A DNA stretch of 21,111 nt from Methylobacter sp. (GTDB lineage Bacteria > Pseudomonadota > Gammaproteobacteria > Methylococcales > Methylomonadaceae), in NCBI GenBank assembly GCA_023229605.1, contig JALNYY010000070.1, positions 1 to 21,111 on the forward strand, in the 5' to 3' direction. Within the stretch, counting starts at the first letter, position 1; every line of letters begins with the position of its first letter. The position numbers were made by a program, and so were the translations under genes. Shown here piece by piece: positions 13,828-20,936 of the stretch. The notes beneath the pieces were generated by a model. It did not search any database. It saw nothing but the letters and a program-made list of their open reading frames with translations, and was not told the DNA's origin.

Positions 13828-15024
13828 ATGGCTCATCCTGAAATCTATTTAAAAAAGAACGAAGACAAACGTCTGCGCAAAGGCCATCTCTGGGTTTTCA
13901 GCAACGAGGTCGACACCAAGCGCTCGCCGCTTGAACAGTTCAACGCAGGCGATCTGGTGCAGGTGAAAAGCGACGACGGCAAGGTGATGGGCACCGCCTA
14001 CATCAATCCCCAAGCCCTGATATGCGCAAGGCTTCTGTCCAGAAAACCCAACTTGAAATGCGGCGTAAACTTCTTTAAAGAGCGCTTGACGACCGCGCTG
14101 ACTCTGCGGGAAAAACTGTTCGACCAGCCCTACTATCGTCTGGTTTTCGGCGAAAGCGACGGCTTGCCCGGCCTGGTCATCGACCGTTTCGGCCCGGTAT
14201 TGTCGGTGCAGATAACCACTGCGGGCATCGACCAGCGCAAAGAAGCGCTGTTTGCCGCACTGATTGAGTTGCTGGCTCCCGAAGCCATCATCCTGAAAAA
14301 CGATAACGGCCAGCGGCAACAGGAAGGCTTAAGCCTGGAGTCCGAGATAGCCTACGGCAAGCTCCCCGACCCGCTGATCATTGAAGAAAACGGCGCTCAA
14401 TTTAAAATCGACATCCTGGAAGGGCAAAAAACCGGTTGGTTTTACGATCACCGCACAAGCCGCGCCCAATTAGCAGGCATTGCAAAAAACCAGCGGGTAC
14501 TCGATTTATTTTCCTATACGGGGGCATGGGGTATTCCTGCCGCTTTAGGCGGGGCCTCTGAAGTGACTTGTGTTGACGCATCGGAAGGCGCGCTGTCATT
14601 GGCGGAGGAAAATGCGAGGCTCAATCAGGTTCAGGATAAAATGCGCTTTGTGCGCAACGATGTGTTCGAATTTCTGAAGCAAGCCCGCCTGGAAAACCAG
14701 CTCTATGATATTATCGTACTGGACCCCCCTGCTTTAATTAAACGCAAAAAAGATTTCAAACAAGGCTACGAAGCTTATCGCCGCCTGAATCATCTGGCTC
14801 TACAGGTACTGTCCAAGAACGGCATATTGGTCTCCGCATCCTGCTCACATCACCTGAGCCGTGAAAATCTGCATGAGATTTTACGCTCGTCTGGACGGCA
14901 TATAGACCGGCATCTGGTGTTTTTTGCAGGCGGAGGCCAGGGCCCCGATCACCCGATCGACCCGGCAGCTCCGGAGACCGAATATTTGAAAACTTTTTTT
15001 TGTTCTGTCTCATCAAGCTTGTAA
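13828..15024 (+). CDS. rlmI: RlmI-type 23S rRNA (cytosine-5-)-methyltransferase
   Basis: The 398-residue protein matches the RlmI (YccW) layout and length (E. coli 396): a PUA-like RNA-binding domain (about 1-75) with KGHLWVFSNEV, a middle domain with RLVFGESDGLPGLVIDRF, and a Rossmann methyltransferase with TGWFYDHRTSR, LDLFSYTGAWG (226-235), DPPALIK (299-305) and SASCSHH containing the likely catalytic Cys339. E. coli RlmI makes m5C1962 in 23S rRNA; orthology in detail is inferred. The start has no clear ribosome site. It is followed after 17 bases by the small metal-binding protein gene, apparently in one operon ending at the terminator at 15779. Confidence 0.85.
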   Translation: MAHPEIYLKKNEDKRLRKGHLWVFSNEVDTKRSPLEQFNAGDLVQVKSDDGKVMGTAYINPQALICARLLSRKPNLKCGVNFFKERLTTALTLREKLFDQPYYRLVFGESDGLPGLVIDRFGPVLSVQITTAGIDQRKEALFAALIELLAPEAIILKNDNGQRQQEGLSLESEIAYGKLPDPLIIEENGAQFKIDILEGQKTGWFYDHRTSRAQLAGIAKNQRVLDLFSYTGAWGIPAALGGASEVTCVDASEGALSLAEENARLNQVQDKMRFVRNDVFEFLKQARLENQLYDIIVLDPPALIKRKKDFKQGYEAYRRLNHLALQVLSKNGILVSASCSHHLSRENLHEILRSSGRHIDRHLVFFAGGGQGPDHPIDPAAPETEYLKTFFCSVSSSL

Positions 15025-15041
15025 AATGTAAGGTATTTTTT

Positions 15042-15233
15042 ATGGTCGATGCAAAAGATAAGGGACCCTGCGTACTTTGCGGTCAACCGGTAGAGATCAC
15101 CGGATTTTCCCTGATCACCGGTGACGGCCTGCAACAGTTTTGCTGCGCCGGGTGCCTGAGCATTTATCAGTTATTTAATGAGGATAACGAAGAAACCACT
15201 ATAACCCCCCTGCTAACTACTAAAAAAAAATGA
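15042..15233 (+). CDS. 63-residue free-standing metal-binding protein (P-type ATPase N-terminal-domain type)
   Basis: The ATG at 15042 is preceded by AAGG and fits better than the frame's first possible start at 15000, which would overlap the upstream gene. The protein has CVLC (Cys10, Cys13) and FCCAGC (Cys34, Cys35, Cys38), a CxxC-x20-CCxGC arrangement. The same pattern forms the putative metal-binding domain at the N-terminus of CcoI/CopA2-like copper ATPases (Pfam ATPase-cat_bd). Here it stands alone, with no ATPase attached, and ends in a polar KKK tail. It is probably a small cytosolic zinc or copper binder (inference). A 13-base gap containing GAGGAT leads to the next gene, so the two are co-expressed. 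Confidence 0.8.
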   Translation: MVDAKDKGPCVLCGQPVEITGFSLITGDGLQQFCCAGCLSIYQLFNEDNEETTITPLLTTKKK

Positions 15234-15246
15234 GGATATAAAAATA

Positions 15247-15774
15247 ATGAAAGCCTGTGAATCCTGTTCCGGCCGCGTTGAAATCGGCAAAAACCATCAG
15301 AAAGTCCCGGTAGTGCAAAGAGCCATTGGCATGGTCCTGGTTTACATGCCCATCATTACCCTTCCGTTTGTGTTTGCCAGCGCCTATATGACTTATTGGC
15401 ACTTGCTGCTGATTGGCGCCAAAAACCTGAAGACGTACTCCGATTTCCTGCCTGACCGGGCCAGTCATCGCTATACTTTAAAAAATCAAATCACGATGCA
15501 CGGCTCGTTCAAAGCCAGCACTTCCCAGTCAAAATTATTCTGGATACTGAACTGCACCTGGTACTGCCCATACAGCGTCGCCCTGTTTGAGTGGCATGCC
15601 TATATGGTAAAAATTGTTGAGAACTGGTGGTGTCCGTTCGGTCACGACAAAAAAGAAGGCTATAACAACGCCAAGATCGATAAGTCTTTCTGGCATATCT
15701 ATGCCGAAGATATTGTCAAACTGGAACCTGAAGACCGGGACAATCCGATTTGGAACGAAGACACGGACAAGTGA
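15247..15774 (+). CDS. 175-residue Cys- and Trp-rich membrane protein of unknown function
   Basis: I do not recognise a named family. The protein opens with CESC (Cys4, Cys7), like a small zinc knuckle. A hydrophobic stretch follows (about 23-57, with MVLVYMPIITLPFVFASAYM), one long or two short membrane spans. The polar part (58-175) is aromatic-rich with eight Trp in the whole protein. It contains NCTWYCPYS (Cys103, Cys107) and NWWCPFGHD (Cys129, His133), and ends in a very acidic tail. Five Cys and seven His suggest metal or redox chemistry at the membrane (inference). It is directly coupled to the 63-residue metal-binding protein and closed by a strong terminator five bases after its stop. 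Confidence 0.8.
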   Translation: MKACESCSGRVEIGKNHQKVPVVQRAIGMVLVYMPIITLPFVFASAYMTYWHLLLIGAKNLKTYSDFLPDRASHRYTLKNQITMHGSFKASTSQSKLFWILNCTWYCPYSVALFEWHAYMVKIVENWWCPFGHDKKEGYNNAKIDKSFWHIYAEDIVKLEPEDRDNPIWNEDTDK

Positions 15775-15778
15775 TTTG

Positions 15779-15839
15779 GACGAAGGACTAAAGGCGAAGG
15801 GCGAAAAACCTCCCTTGCGCCTTTAGCCCTTCGTCTTTT
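15779..15839 (+). terminator. Long-stem terminator made from an intergenic repeat
   Basis: An 18-base arm (15779-15796) pairs with 15818-15835 with a single A-C mismatch; inside the loop AAGGG pairs again with CCCTT. TTTT follows at 15836-15839. It ends the RlmI-like/metal-protein operon. Its words (AAGG-CTAA-GGCGAA and CTTTAGCCCTT) recur in the element before purD at 18787-18851, so it is also a member of a repeat family. It ends 10 bases before the dusB ATG, and the base run CCTCCCCCT in between offers no ribosome site. Confidence 0.8.
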
Positions 15840-15849
15840 GCCTCCCCCT

Positions 15850-16839
15850 ATGCGCATCGGCCCTCATCAACTCGAAAACAACCTGATTCTGGCGCCGATG
15901 GCCGGTATCACTGATCGCCCGTTCAGGGAAGTATGCACACAGTTCGGCGCAGGATTGGCCGTGTCTGAAATGGTCGCGTCCAATCCCGCTTTAACCCGGC
16001 ATAAAACAACGCTGCTAAAGACAGATCATAGCGGTGACACCGGCATACGTTCGGTACAGATTCTGGGCACCGACCCTCGACTGATGGCCGATGCGGCAAA
16101 ACTCAACGCCCAACGGGGCGCCCAAATCATCGATATTAATATGGGGTGTCCTGCCAAAAAAGTGTGCTCAGTCGCCGCAGGTTCCGCACTGTTGAGGGAT
16201 GAAGCGTTGGTAAAGCGAATACTTGACGCTGTCGTTAACGCCGTCGATATTCCGGTCACATTAAAAATCCGTACCGGCTGGGATATGCATAATCGCAATG
16301 CCGTTGAAATAGCCCAAATAGCCGAAAATGCGGGCATTGCCGCATTGACTGTTCACGGCCGAACCCGTGCCTGCAAATTTGAGGGCCTGGCCGAACATGA
16401 AACCGTTAAAAAAGTAAAACAATCAATCAGCATTCCGGTAATCGCCAACGGCGATATTGATACACCCGAACAGGCCCGATTCGTGCTTGATTCGACCGGC
16501 GCGGACGCCATTATGATCGGTCGGGCCGCTCAAGGAAATCCATGGCTATTTAGCCAAATAAGTCACTTTATTAACCACGGCAAACATATTGAAAAACCTA
16601 CAATTACAGACATACACAGTACACTGATGAGCCATTTGGACAAACTATATGGCTTCTACGGCAATGCAAGCGGTGTTAGAATAGCCCGGAAGCATATCGC
16701 TTGGTATTTTAAGCATCTTGGGCCCGTGGCACAGAATAGCCGGAGCAGCATCAACCAAGCGCAATGTCCGTCGCAACAAATAGCGCTGATTAATTCGGCC
16801 TTTAATCTTTTAACCACCGACCGTGCTGGCATAATATGA
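15850..16839 (+). CDS. dusB: tRNA-dihydrouridine synthase B
   Basis: From the ATG at 15850 the protein has 329 residues. It shows APMAGITDRPFR (15-26), IDINMGCPAKKV with catalytic Cys100, LKIRTGWD, LTVHGRTR, VIANGDI (FMN phosphate site) and IMIGRAAQGNPW. It reduces uridine in tRNA D-loops using FMN and NADPH. The frame has an upstream TTG at 15838 inside the terminator repeat; the ATG matches the family N-terminus (MRIGPHQL). No Shine-Dalgarno sequence is visible. The stop overlaps the fis start by four bases (ATGA), the dusB-fis operon of gammaproteobacteria. Confidence 0.95.
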   Translation: MRIGPHQLENNLILAPMAGITDRPFREVCTQFGAGLAVSEMVASNPALTRHKTTLLKTDHSGDTGIRSVQILGTDPRLMADAAKLNAQRGAQIIDINMGCPAKKVCSVAAGSALLRDEALVKRILDAVVNAVDIPVTLKIRTGWDMHNRNAVEIAQIAENAGIAALTVHGRTRACKFEGLAEHETVKKVKQSISIPVIANGDIDTPEQARFVLDSTGADAIMIGRAAQGNPWLFSQISHFINHGKHIEKPTITDIHSTLMSHLDKLYGFYGNASGVRIARKHIAWYFKHLGPVAQNSRSSINQAQCPSQQIALINSAFNLLTTDRAGII

Positions 16840-17120
16840 ACGCATCCCAAAAAAGTGCTGAAATCATTAACATTGACAGCAAAAAAAACTCAGTTATTCC
16901 CTTATCCGCGCATGTTAAACAAACAGTGGAGCAATATTTTTTGCACCTGAACGGGCATGATGCGGTAGACCTGCATGCGATGGTCATCGGCGAAGTCGAA
17001 AAGCCTTTATTGCAGGCAACGCTGGAACATTCCGGCTATAACCAAACCAAAGCGGCTAAGGCGCTGGGTTTGAGCCGTAGCACCTTGCGCAAAAAACTGG
17101 AGTATTACGGCCTGTCCTAA
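16836..17120 (+). CDS. fis: Nucleoid-associated DNA-binding protein Fis
   Basis: The 94-residue protein (E. coli 98) has the C-terminal helix-turn-helix NQTKAAKALGLSRSTLRKKLEYYG (62-85 region) nearly as in E. coli Fis and a helical dimerisation part before it (PLLQATLEHSGY). The N-terminal 25 residues, which form the recombinase-activating hairpin in E. coli, are not similar. Fis bends DNA and adjusts rRNA and growth-phase transcription. The gene is translationally coupled to dusB. Confidence 0.95.
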   Translation: MNASQKSAEIINIDSKKNSVIPLSAHVKQTVEQYFLHLNGHDAVDLHAMVIGEVEKPLLQATLEHSGYNQTKAAKALGLSRSTLRKKLEYYGLS

Positions 17121-17155
17121 TTCCCAAACAAGGCTGGTTTTCGGCACACCGCTAC

Positions 17156-17171
17156 GCTGCACCTGTGCAGC
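17156..17171. other. Short perfect hairpin between fis and purH
   Basis: GCTGCAC and GTGCAGC are perfect 7-base arms around CT, 36 bases after the fis stop and 44 before the purH ATG. No T-run follows, so it is not a standard terminator. It could be an operator or a transcript-end structure. No PurR-like box was recognised in 17121-17214. Confidence 0.35.
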
Positions 17172-17214
17172 CGCGGCCTTCTTATCAAACCACCTCTTTC
17201 ATTCCGAGATCTGC

Positions 17215-18774
17215 ATGAACAAAAAAGTCACTCGCGCGCTGGTCAGCGTATCCGATAAATCCGGTATCGTGGATTTATGCCGGGAACTGAACCAACTGGG
17301 CATCGAAATCCTGTCTACCGGCGGCACCGCCAAAACACTGGCCGAACACGGCATCCCTGCGACCGAGGTTTCCGATTACACCGGTTTCCCGGAAATGATG
17401 GATGGCCGGGTCAAGACCTTGCACCCCAAGGTCCACGGCGGCATTTTGGCGCGCCGGGGCATAGACGATGCGGTAATGGCCGCGAACGGCATCAATGCTA
17501 TCGATATGGTAGTGGTCAACCTGTACCCTTTCGAACAAACCATCGCCAACCCGGATTGCGATTTCGGCACCGCCATCGAAAACATCGACATCGGCGGCCC
17601 GACCATGATCCGCGCCGCAGCAAAGAATCATGCCGATGTCGCAGTCATCGTCGACCCAACCGACTACGCAGCGGTTATTGCCGAACTGAAAAACAACAAC
17701 ACCGGACTCTCCGGGCAAACCCGCTTCAATCTGGCACTGAAAAGTTTCGAACACACAGCGCGTTACGACACCGCGATTGCAACCTACCTTAGCAACCTTA
17801 CCGGCGTCCGGTTCCCCGAAACGCTGAACTTGCAGTTTTACCATAACCAGACCATGCGTTACGGCGAAAACCCGCACCAGAACGCCGCGTTTTACCGGGA
17901 AAAAACACCGGCGAACGGCACGATTGCGGCCGCCAAGCAGCTGCAGGGCAAGGAACTGTCCTACAACAATATTGCAGATGCCGACGCCGCACTGGAATGC
18001 GTCAAATCGTTCGGCGACCGGCCCACCTGCGTGATCGTCAAACACGCCAATCCCTGCGGCGTAGCCCAGGCCGGCAGCCTGCTCGACGCTTACGACAAGG
18101 CTTATGCAACCGACCCGACCTCGGCATTCGGCGGAATCATAGCGTTTAACCGGGAACTGGACGAACAAACCGCCGCTGAAATCGTCAAGCGCCAGTTCGT
18201 CGAAGTCATTATTGCGCCGTCCGTCAGCGCAGCCGCGCAAAGCGTTTTAGCTGAAAAGCAAAATGTACGGGTGCTGGAATGCGGTCTCTGGGACAGCCTT
18301 AAGCAAGCGTCGCTGGATTTCAAACGCGTTGCAGGCGGCTTGCTGGTTCAGGACAAGGATCTAGGCGAAATAACCGCCGCCGACATCAAAGTAGTCAGCA
18401 AACGCGCCCCGACCGAACAGGAATTGGCCGATTTGCTGTTCGCCTGGAAAGTCGCCAAATTCGTCAAATCCAATGCGATTGTGTACTGCAAGAACGGCCA
18501 GACCATCGGCGTCGGAGCAGGCCAGATGAGCCGGGTTTATTCGGCCAGGATTGCCGGTATCAAAGCCGCCGATGCGGGACTGGATGTTCCCGGTTCCGCG
18601 ATGGCTTCCGACGCCTTCTTCCCGTTCAGGGACAGCATCGATTCCGCCGCCGAAGCGGGCATCACCGCCGTCATCCAGCCCGGCGGTTCCATACGCGATA
18701 ACGAAGTGATTGCCGCAGCCGATGAGCATAATATCGCGATGGTCTTTACCGGCATGCGTCATTTCAGGCATTAA
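17215..18774 (+). CDS. purH: Bifunctional AICAR formyltransferase/IMP cyclohydrolase
   Basis: The 519-residue protein (E. coli 529) has an N-terminal IMP cyclohydrolase (MGS-like) domain with STGGTAKTL and MDGRVKTLHPKVHGGILARR (to about residue 195), and a C-terminal formyltransferase domain with MRYGENPHQNAAFY, KHANPCG (catalytic Lys276-His277), TSAFGGIIAFNRE, PGGSIRD and the final GMRHFRH. It performs the last two steps of IMP synthesis. GAGAT lies shortly before the ATG. purH-purD are adjacent as in most gammaproteobacteria, here separated by an 83-base repeat region. Confidence 0.97.
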   Translation: MNKKVTRALVSVSDKSGIVDLCRELNQLGIEILSTGGTAKTLAEHGIPATEVSDYTGFPEMMDGRVKTLHPKVHGGILARRGIDDAVMAANGINAIDMVVVNLYPFEQTIANPDCDFGTAIENIDIGGPTMIRAAAKNHADVAVIVDPTDYAAVIAELKNNNTGLSGQTRFNLALKSFEHTARYDTAIATYLSNLTGVRFPETLNLQFYHNQTMRYGENPHQNAAFYREKTPANGTIAAAKQLQGKELSYNNIADADAALECVKSFGDRPTCVIVKHANPCGVAQAGSLLDAYDKAYATDPTSAFGGIIAFNRELDEQTAAEIVKRQFVEVIIAPSVSAAAQSVLAEKQNVRVLECGLWDSLKQASLDFKRVAGGLLVQDKDLGEITAADIKVVSKRAPTEQELADLLFAWKVAKFVKSNAIVYCKNGQTIGVGAGQMSRVYSARIAGIKAADAGLDVPGSAMASDAFFPFRDSIDSAAEAGITAVIQPGGSIRDNEVIAAADEHNIAMVFTGMRHFRH

Positions 18775-18786
18775 TTTTAGACATAA

Positions 18787-18851
18787 GGCTAAGGGCGAAA
18801 GGCAAAAAAAGCCTCCTCCCCTTAGCCGCCCTTAGCCCTTAGCCCTTAGCC
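18787..18851. repeat. Heptamer tandem repeat and hairpin before purD
   Basis: GGCTAAGGG (18787-18795) pairs with CCCTTAGCC (18819-18827), with an inner AGGC/GCCT pair around seven A. The heptamer CTTAGCC then occurs three times in perfect tandem (18831-18851), with a fourth copy at 18821-18827 set off by GCC. The purD ATG is 6 bases further on, so the repeat occupies the ribosome-binding position and no Shine-Dalgarno site is present. It shares words with the element at 15779-15839. Confidence 0.85.
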
Positions 18852-18857
18852 CTAATC

Positions 18858-20135
18858 ATGAAAATCCTCATCGTCGGCAGCGGCGGCCGTGAACACGCCA
18901 TCGCCTGGAAAGTTCAGCAATCAGCCAAAGTCGAAAAAGTGTTTGTCGCGCCCGGCAATGCCGGTACCGCGCTGGAACCGTCTGTTGAAAACGTCGCCAT
19001 TGCGGTCGACGATATAGCCGCACTGCTGGCATTCGCCCAAAAAGAAGCGATCGGCCTGACCATCGTCGGCCCCGAAGTGCCTTTGGTTTTGGGCATCGTT
19101 AACCGTTTTCAGGAAGCGGGTTTGAAATGCTTTGGCCCAACCGCAAAAGCCGCGCAACTGGAAGGCTCCAAGACTTTCTGCAAAGACTTCATGATTCGCC
19201 ACCACATCCCGACGGCGAAATACCAGTCTTTCACCGATAAGCAGCAAGCCATCGATTACATCAAACAACAAGGCGCGCCGATCGTGGTCAAGGCCGACGG
19301 CTTGGCGGCAGGCAAAGGCGTGATCGTCGCCCAGTCCGAACAGGAAGCCATAGCCGCCGTCGAGGACATGCTGTCCGGCAACGTATTCGGCGAAGCCGGC
19401 AACCGCGTCGTAATCGAAGAATTCCTGACCGGCGAGGAAGCCAGCTTTATCGTCATAGCCGACGGCAAACACGCGTTGCCTATGGCGACCTCCCAGGATC
19501 ACAAAGCCCGCGACAATGGCGACCAAGGCCCCAACACCGGCGGCATGGGCGCTTACTCCCCTGCCCCCGTCGTCACCCCGGAAATCCACGGCAAGGTCAT
19601 GCGCGAAGTCATCGAGCCGACCTTGAAAGGCATGGCCGACGACGGACTACCTTACACCGGCTTTCTGTACGCCGGATTGATGATCAGCGCCGATGGTACC
19701 GTTAAAGTACTGGAATACAACTGCCGCTTCGGCGACCCTGAAACGCAGCCGATCATGATGCGCTTGAAAAGCGATCTGGTGGAGCTTTGCGAGGCCGCGC
19801 TAGCCGGCAATCTCGATAAAACCACCAGCGACTGGGACGAGCGCGCCGCATTAGGCGTGGTTCTGGCGGCAGGCGGCTATCCCGATGCTTACCAAAAAGG
19901 CGCGGTCATTTCCGGCTTGCCTGCCGGGGAACGCGAAGACAGCAAAGTGTTTCATGCGGCCACCCAGCAAGTCGGCGACAATCTGGTCACGGCAGGAGGC
20001 AGGGTTTTATGCGCCTGCGCCTTGGGCCACGACATTAAGGAAGCCCAAAGCAAAGCCTACGCGCTGGCTAACGGCATCCACTGGGATAATGTCTATTACC
20101 GTACCGATATTGGTTTTAAGGCTATAAAAGACTAA
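18858..20135 (+). CDS. purD: Phosphoribosylamine-glycine ligase
   Basis: The 425-residue protein matches GAR synthetase in length (E. coli 429) and motifs: GSGGREHA (7-14), TIVGPEVPLVLGI, KADGLAAGKGV (ATP-grasp loop), DHKARDNGDQGPNTGGMGAYSP (split across 214-235) and YNCRFGDPETQ (metal and ATP site). It joins glycine to phosphoribosylamine with ATP in purine synthesis. The ATG directly follows a heptamer repeat. The stop is three bases before the start of an unrelated AT-rich gene. Confidence 0.97.
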   Translation: MKILIVGSGGREHAIAWKVQQSAKVEKVFVAPGNAGTALEPSVENVAIAVDDIAALLAFAQKEAIGLTIVGPEVPLVLGIVNRFQEAGLKCFGPTAKAAQLEGSKTFCKDFMIRHHIPTAKYQSFTDKQQAIDYIKQQGAPIVVKADGLAAGKGVIVAQSEQEAIAAVEDMLSGNVFGEAGNRVVIEEFLTGEEASFIVIADGKHALPMATSQDHKARDNGDQGPNTGGMGAYSPAPVVTPEIHGKVMREVIEPTLKGMADDGLPYTGFLYAGLMISADGTVKVLEYNCRFGDPETQPIMMRLKSDLVELCEAALAGNLDKTTSDWDERAALGVVLAAGGYPDAYQKGAVISGLPAGEREDSKVFHAATQQVGDNLVTAGGRVLCACALGHDIKEAQSKAYALANGIHWDNVYYRTDIGFKAIKD

Positions 20136-20138
20136 GAG

Positions 20139-20936
20139 ATGAAGAAAAAAACCATTCCCTACCCAAAATGTTATGCCAAACACTTAGGGAATTGTGATGG
20201 TAAGTCAGCAGAGCACTACATTTCCAAATCCGTTCTGGAAGTAATTGGCCCTATTGAAGTAACAGGGTTCCCTTGGTTAAAGCAAGGTACATCTAAAGCG
20301 ATTTCGCATAATGCACTGACTGCAACAGTTCTCTGTAGCAACCATAACTCTGCTTTATCCAGTCTTGACTCAGAAGCATCAAAATTCATTAATCATCTTA
20401 AACTTCTTGATAGCAAGGAAACAGCAAGTGATTTAAAACTAGTCCCGTCAAAGTTAGTAGTAGATGGGTTAAAACTAGAAAAATGGCTTCTAAAAACGCT
20501 ATGCGGAATAATGGCATCCGGCAATTTTATGATTGATGGAAAAGGTCACGGTAGTGTGGCTATTCCAGAATATTTTGTCGACCTATTGTACAAAGATGAT
20601 TTATGGGAAGCAGGAATCGGTCTGTATGTCGAATTGAGCAACAGAATCCGAATCGACGCTTTCAGAGGAATAGGCTATGACCCCGTAATAGTCAAGTCAG
20701 GAACTCATGCAACAATAGTTGGAATAGACATCCATTTTTGGGGATTTCCACTAAGGTGTCTTTTCGCAGTTCCCGAAAATGTCCGCTCACTTGAAAAGTA
20801 TCGTCCACGTGGAATCACCGTTGTTAATGGATCTGTAACTCGTAAAATTATTTTTGCGTGGCCACCCACATCTTTTACCAGCAATCCCCCTATTTTTACG
20901 AGAACAGGGACCATTTTTCAGAACAAAACCGACTAA
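20139..20936 (+). CDS. Protein of unknown function with an HNH-like zinc-finger signature
   Basis: The 265-residue protein begins with a likely zinc-binding region: Cys11, Cys19, AEHYISKSVL (Glu25-His26), then LCSNHNSALSSLD (Cys66, His69, Asn70). Two Cys before an (E/D)H-x-x-S element and a later CxxHN are what HNH nucleases show, so a nuclease-like fold at the N-terminus is plausible; the remaining 180 residues match nothing I recognise. No signal peptide or membrane span. The gene is clearly AT-richer than purD, with different codon use (many AAA, TTA, ATA), which points to horizontal gain. It begins 3 bases after the purD stop and probably rides on that transcript. Alternative: a non-catalytic zinc-binding protein. 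Confidence 0.7.
   Translation: MKKKTIPYPKCYAKHLGNCDGKSAEHYISKSVLEVIGPIEVTGFPWLKQGTSKAISHNALTATVLCSNHNSALSSLDSEASKFINHLKLLDSKETASDLKLVPSKLVVDGLKLEKWLLKTLCGIMASGNFMIDGKGHGSVAIPEYFVDLLYKDDLWEAGIGLYVELSNRIRIDAFRGIGYDPVIVKSGTHATIVGIDIHFWGFPLRCLFAVPENVRSLEKYRPRGITVVNGSVTRKIIFAWPPTSFTSNPPIFTRTGTIFQNKTD

Noticed and set aside
17275..18240. 321-codon minus-strand open frame opposite purH
   Set aside because: Antisense shadow of a high-GC core gene; composition is Gly/Val/Asp-rich without motifs or a ribosome site.
18821..18851. CRISPR-like tandem repeats
   Set aside because: Units are only 7 bases, directly adjacent with no spacers, and no cas genes are near.
18921..19589. 222-codon minus-strand open frame opposite purD
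   Set aside because: Same kind of shadow; purD motifs are complete on the plus strand.
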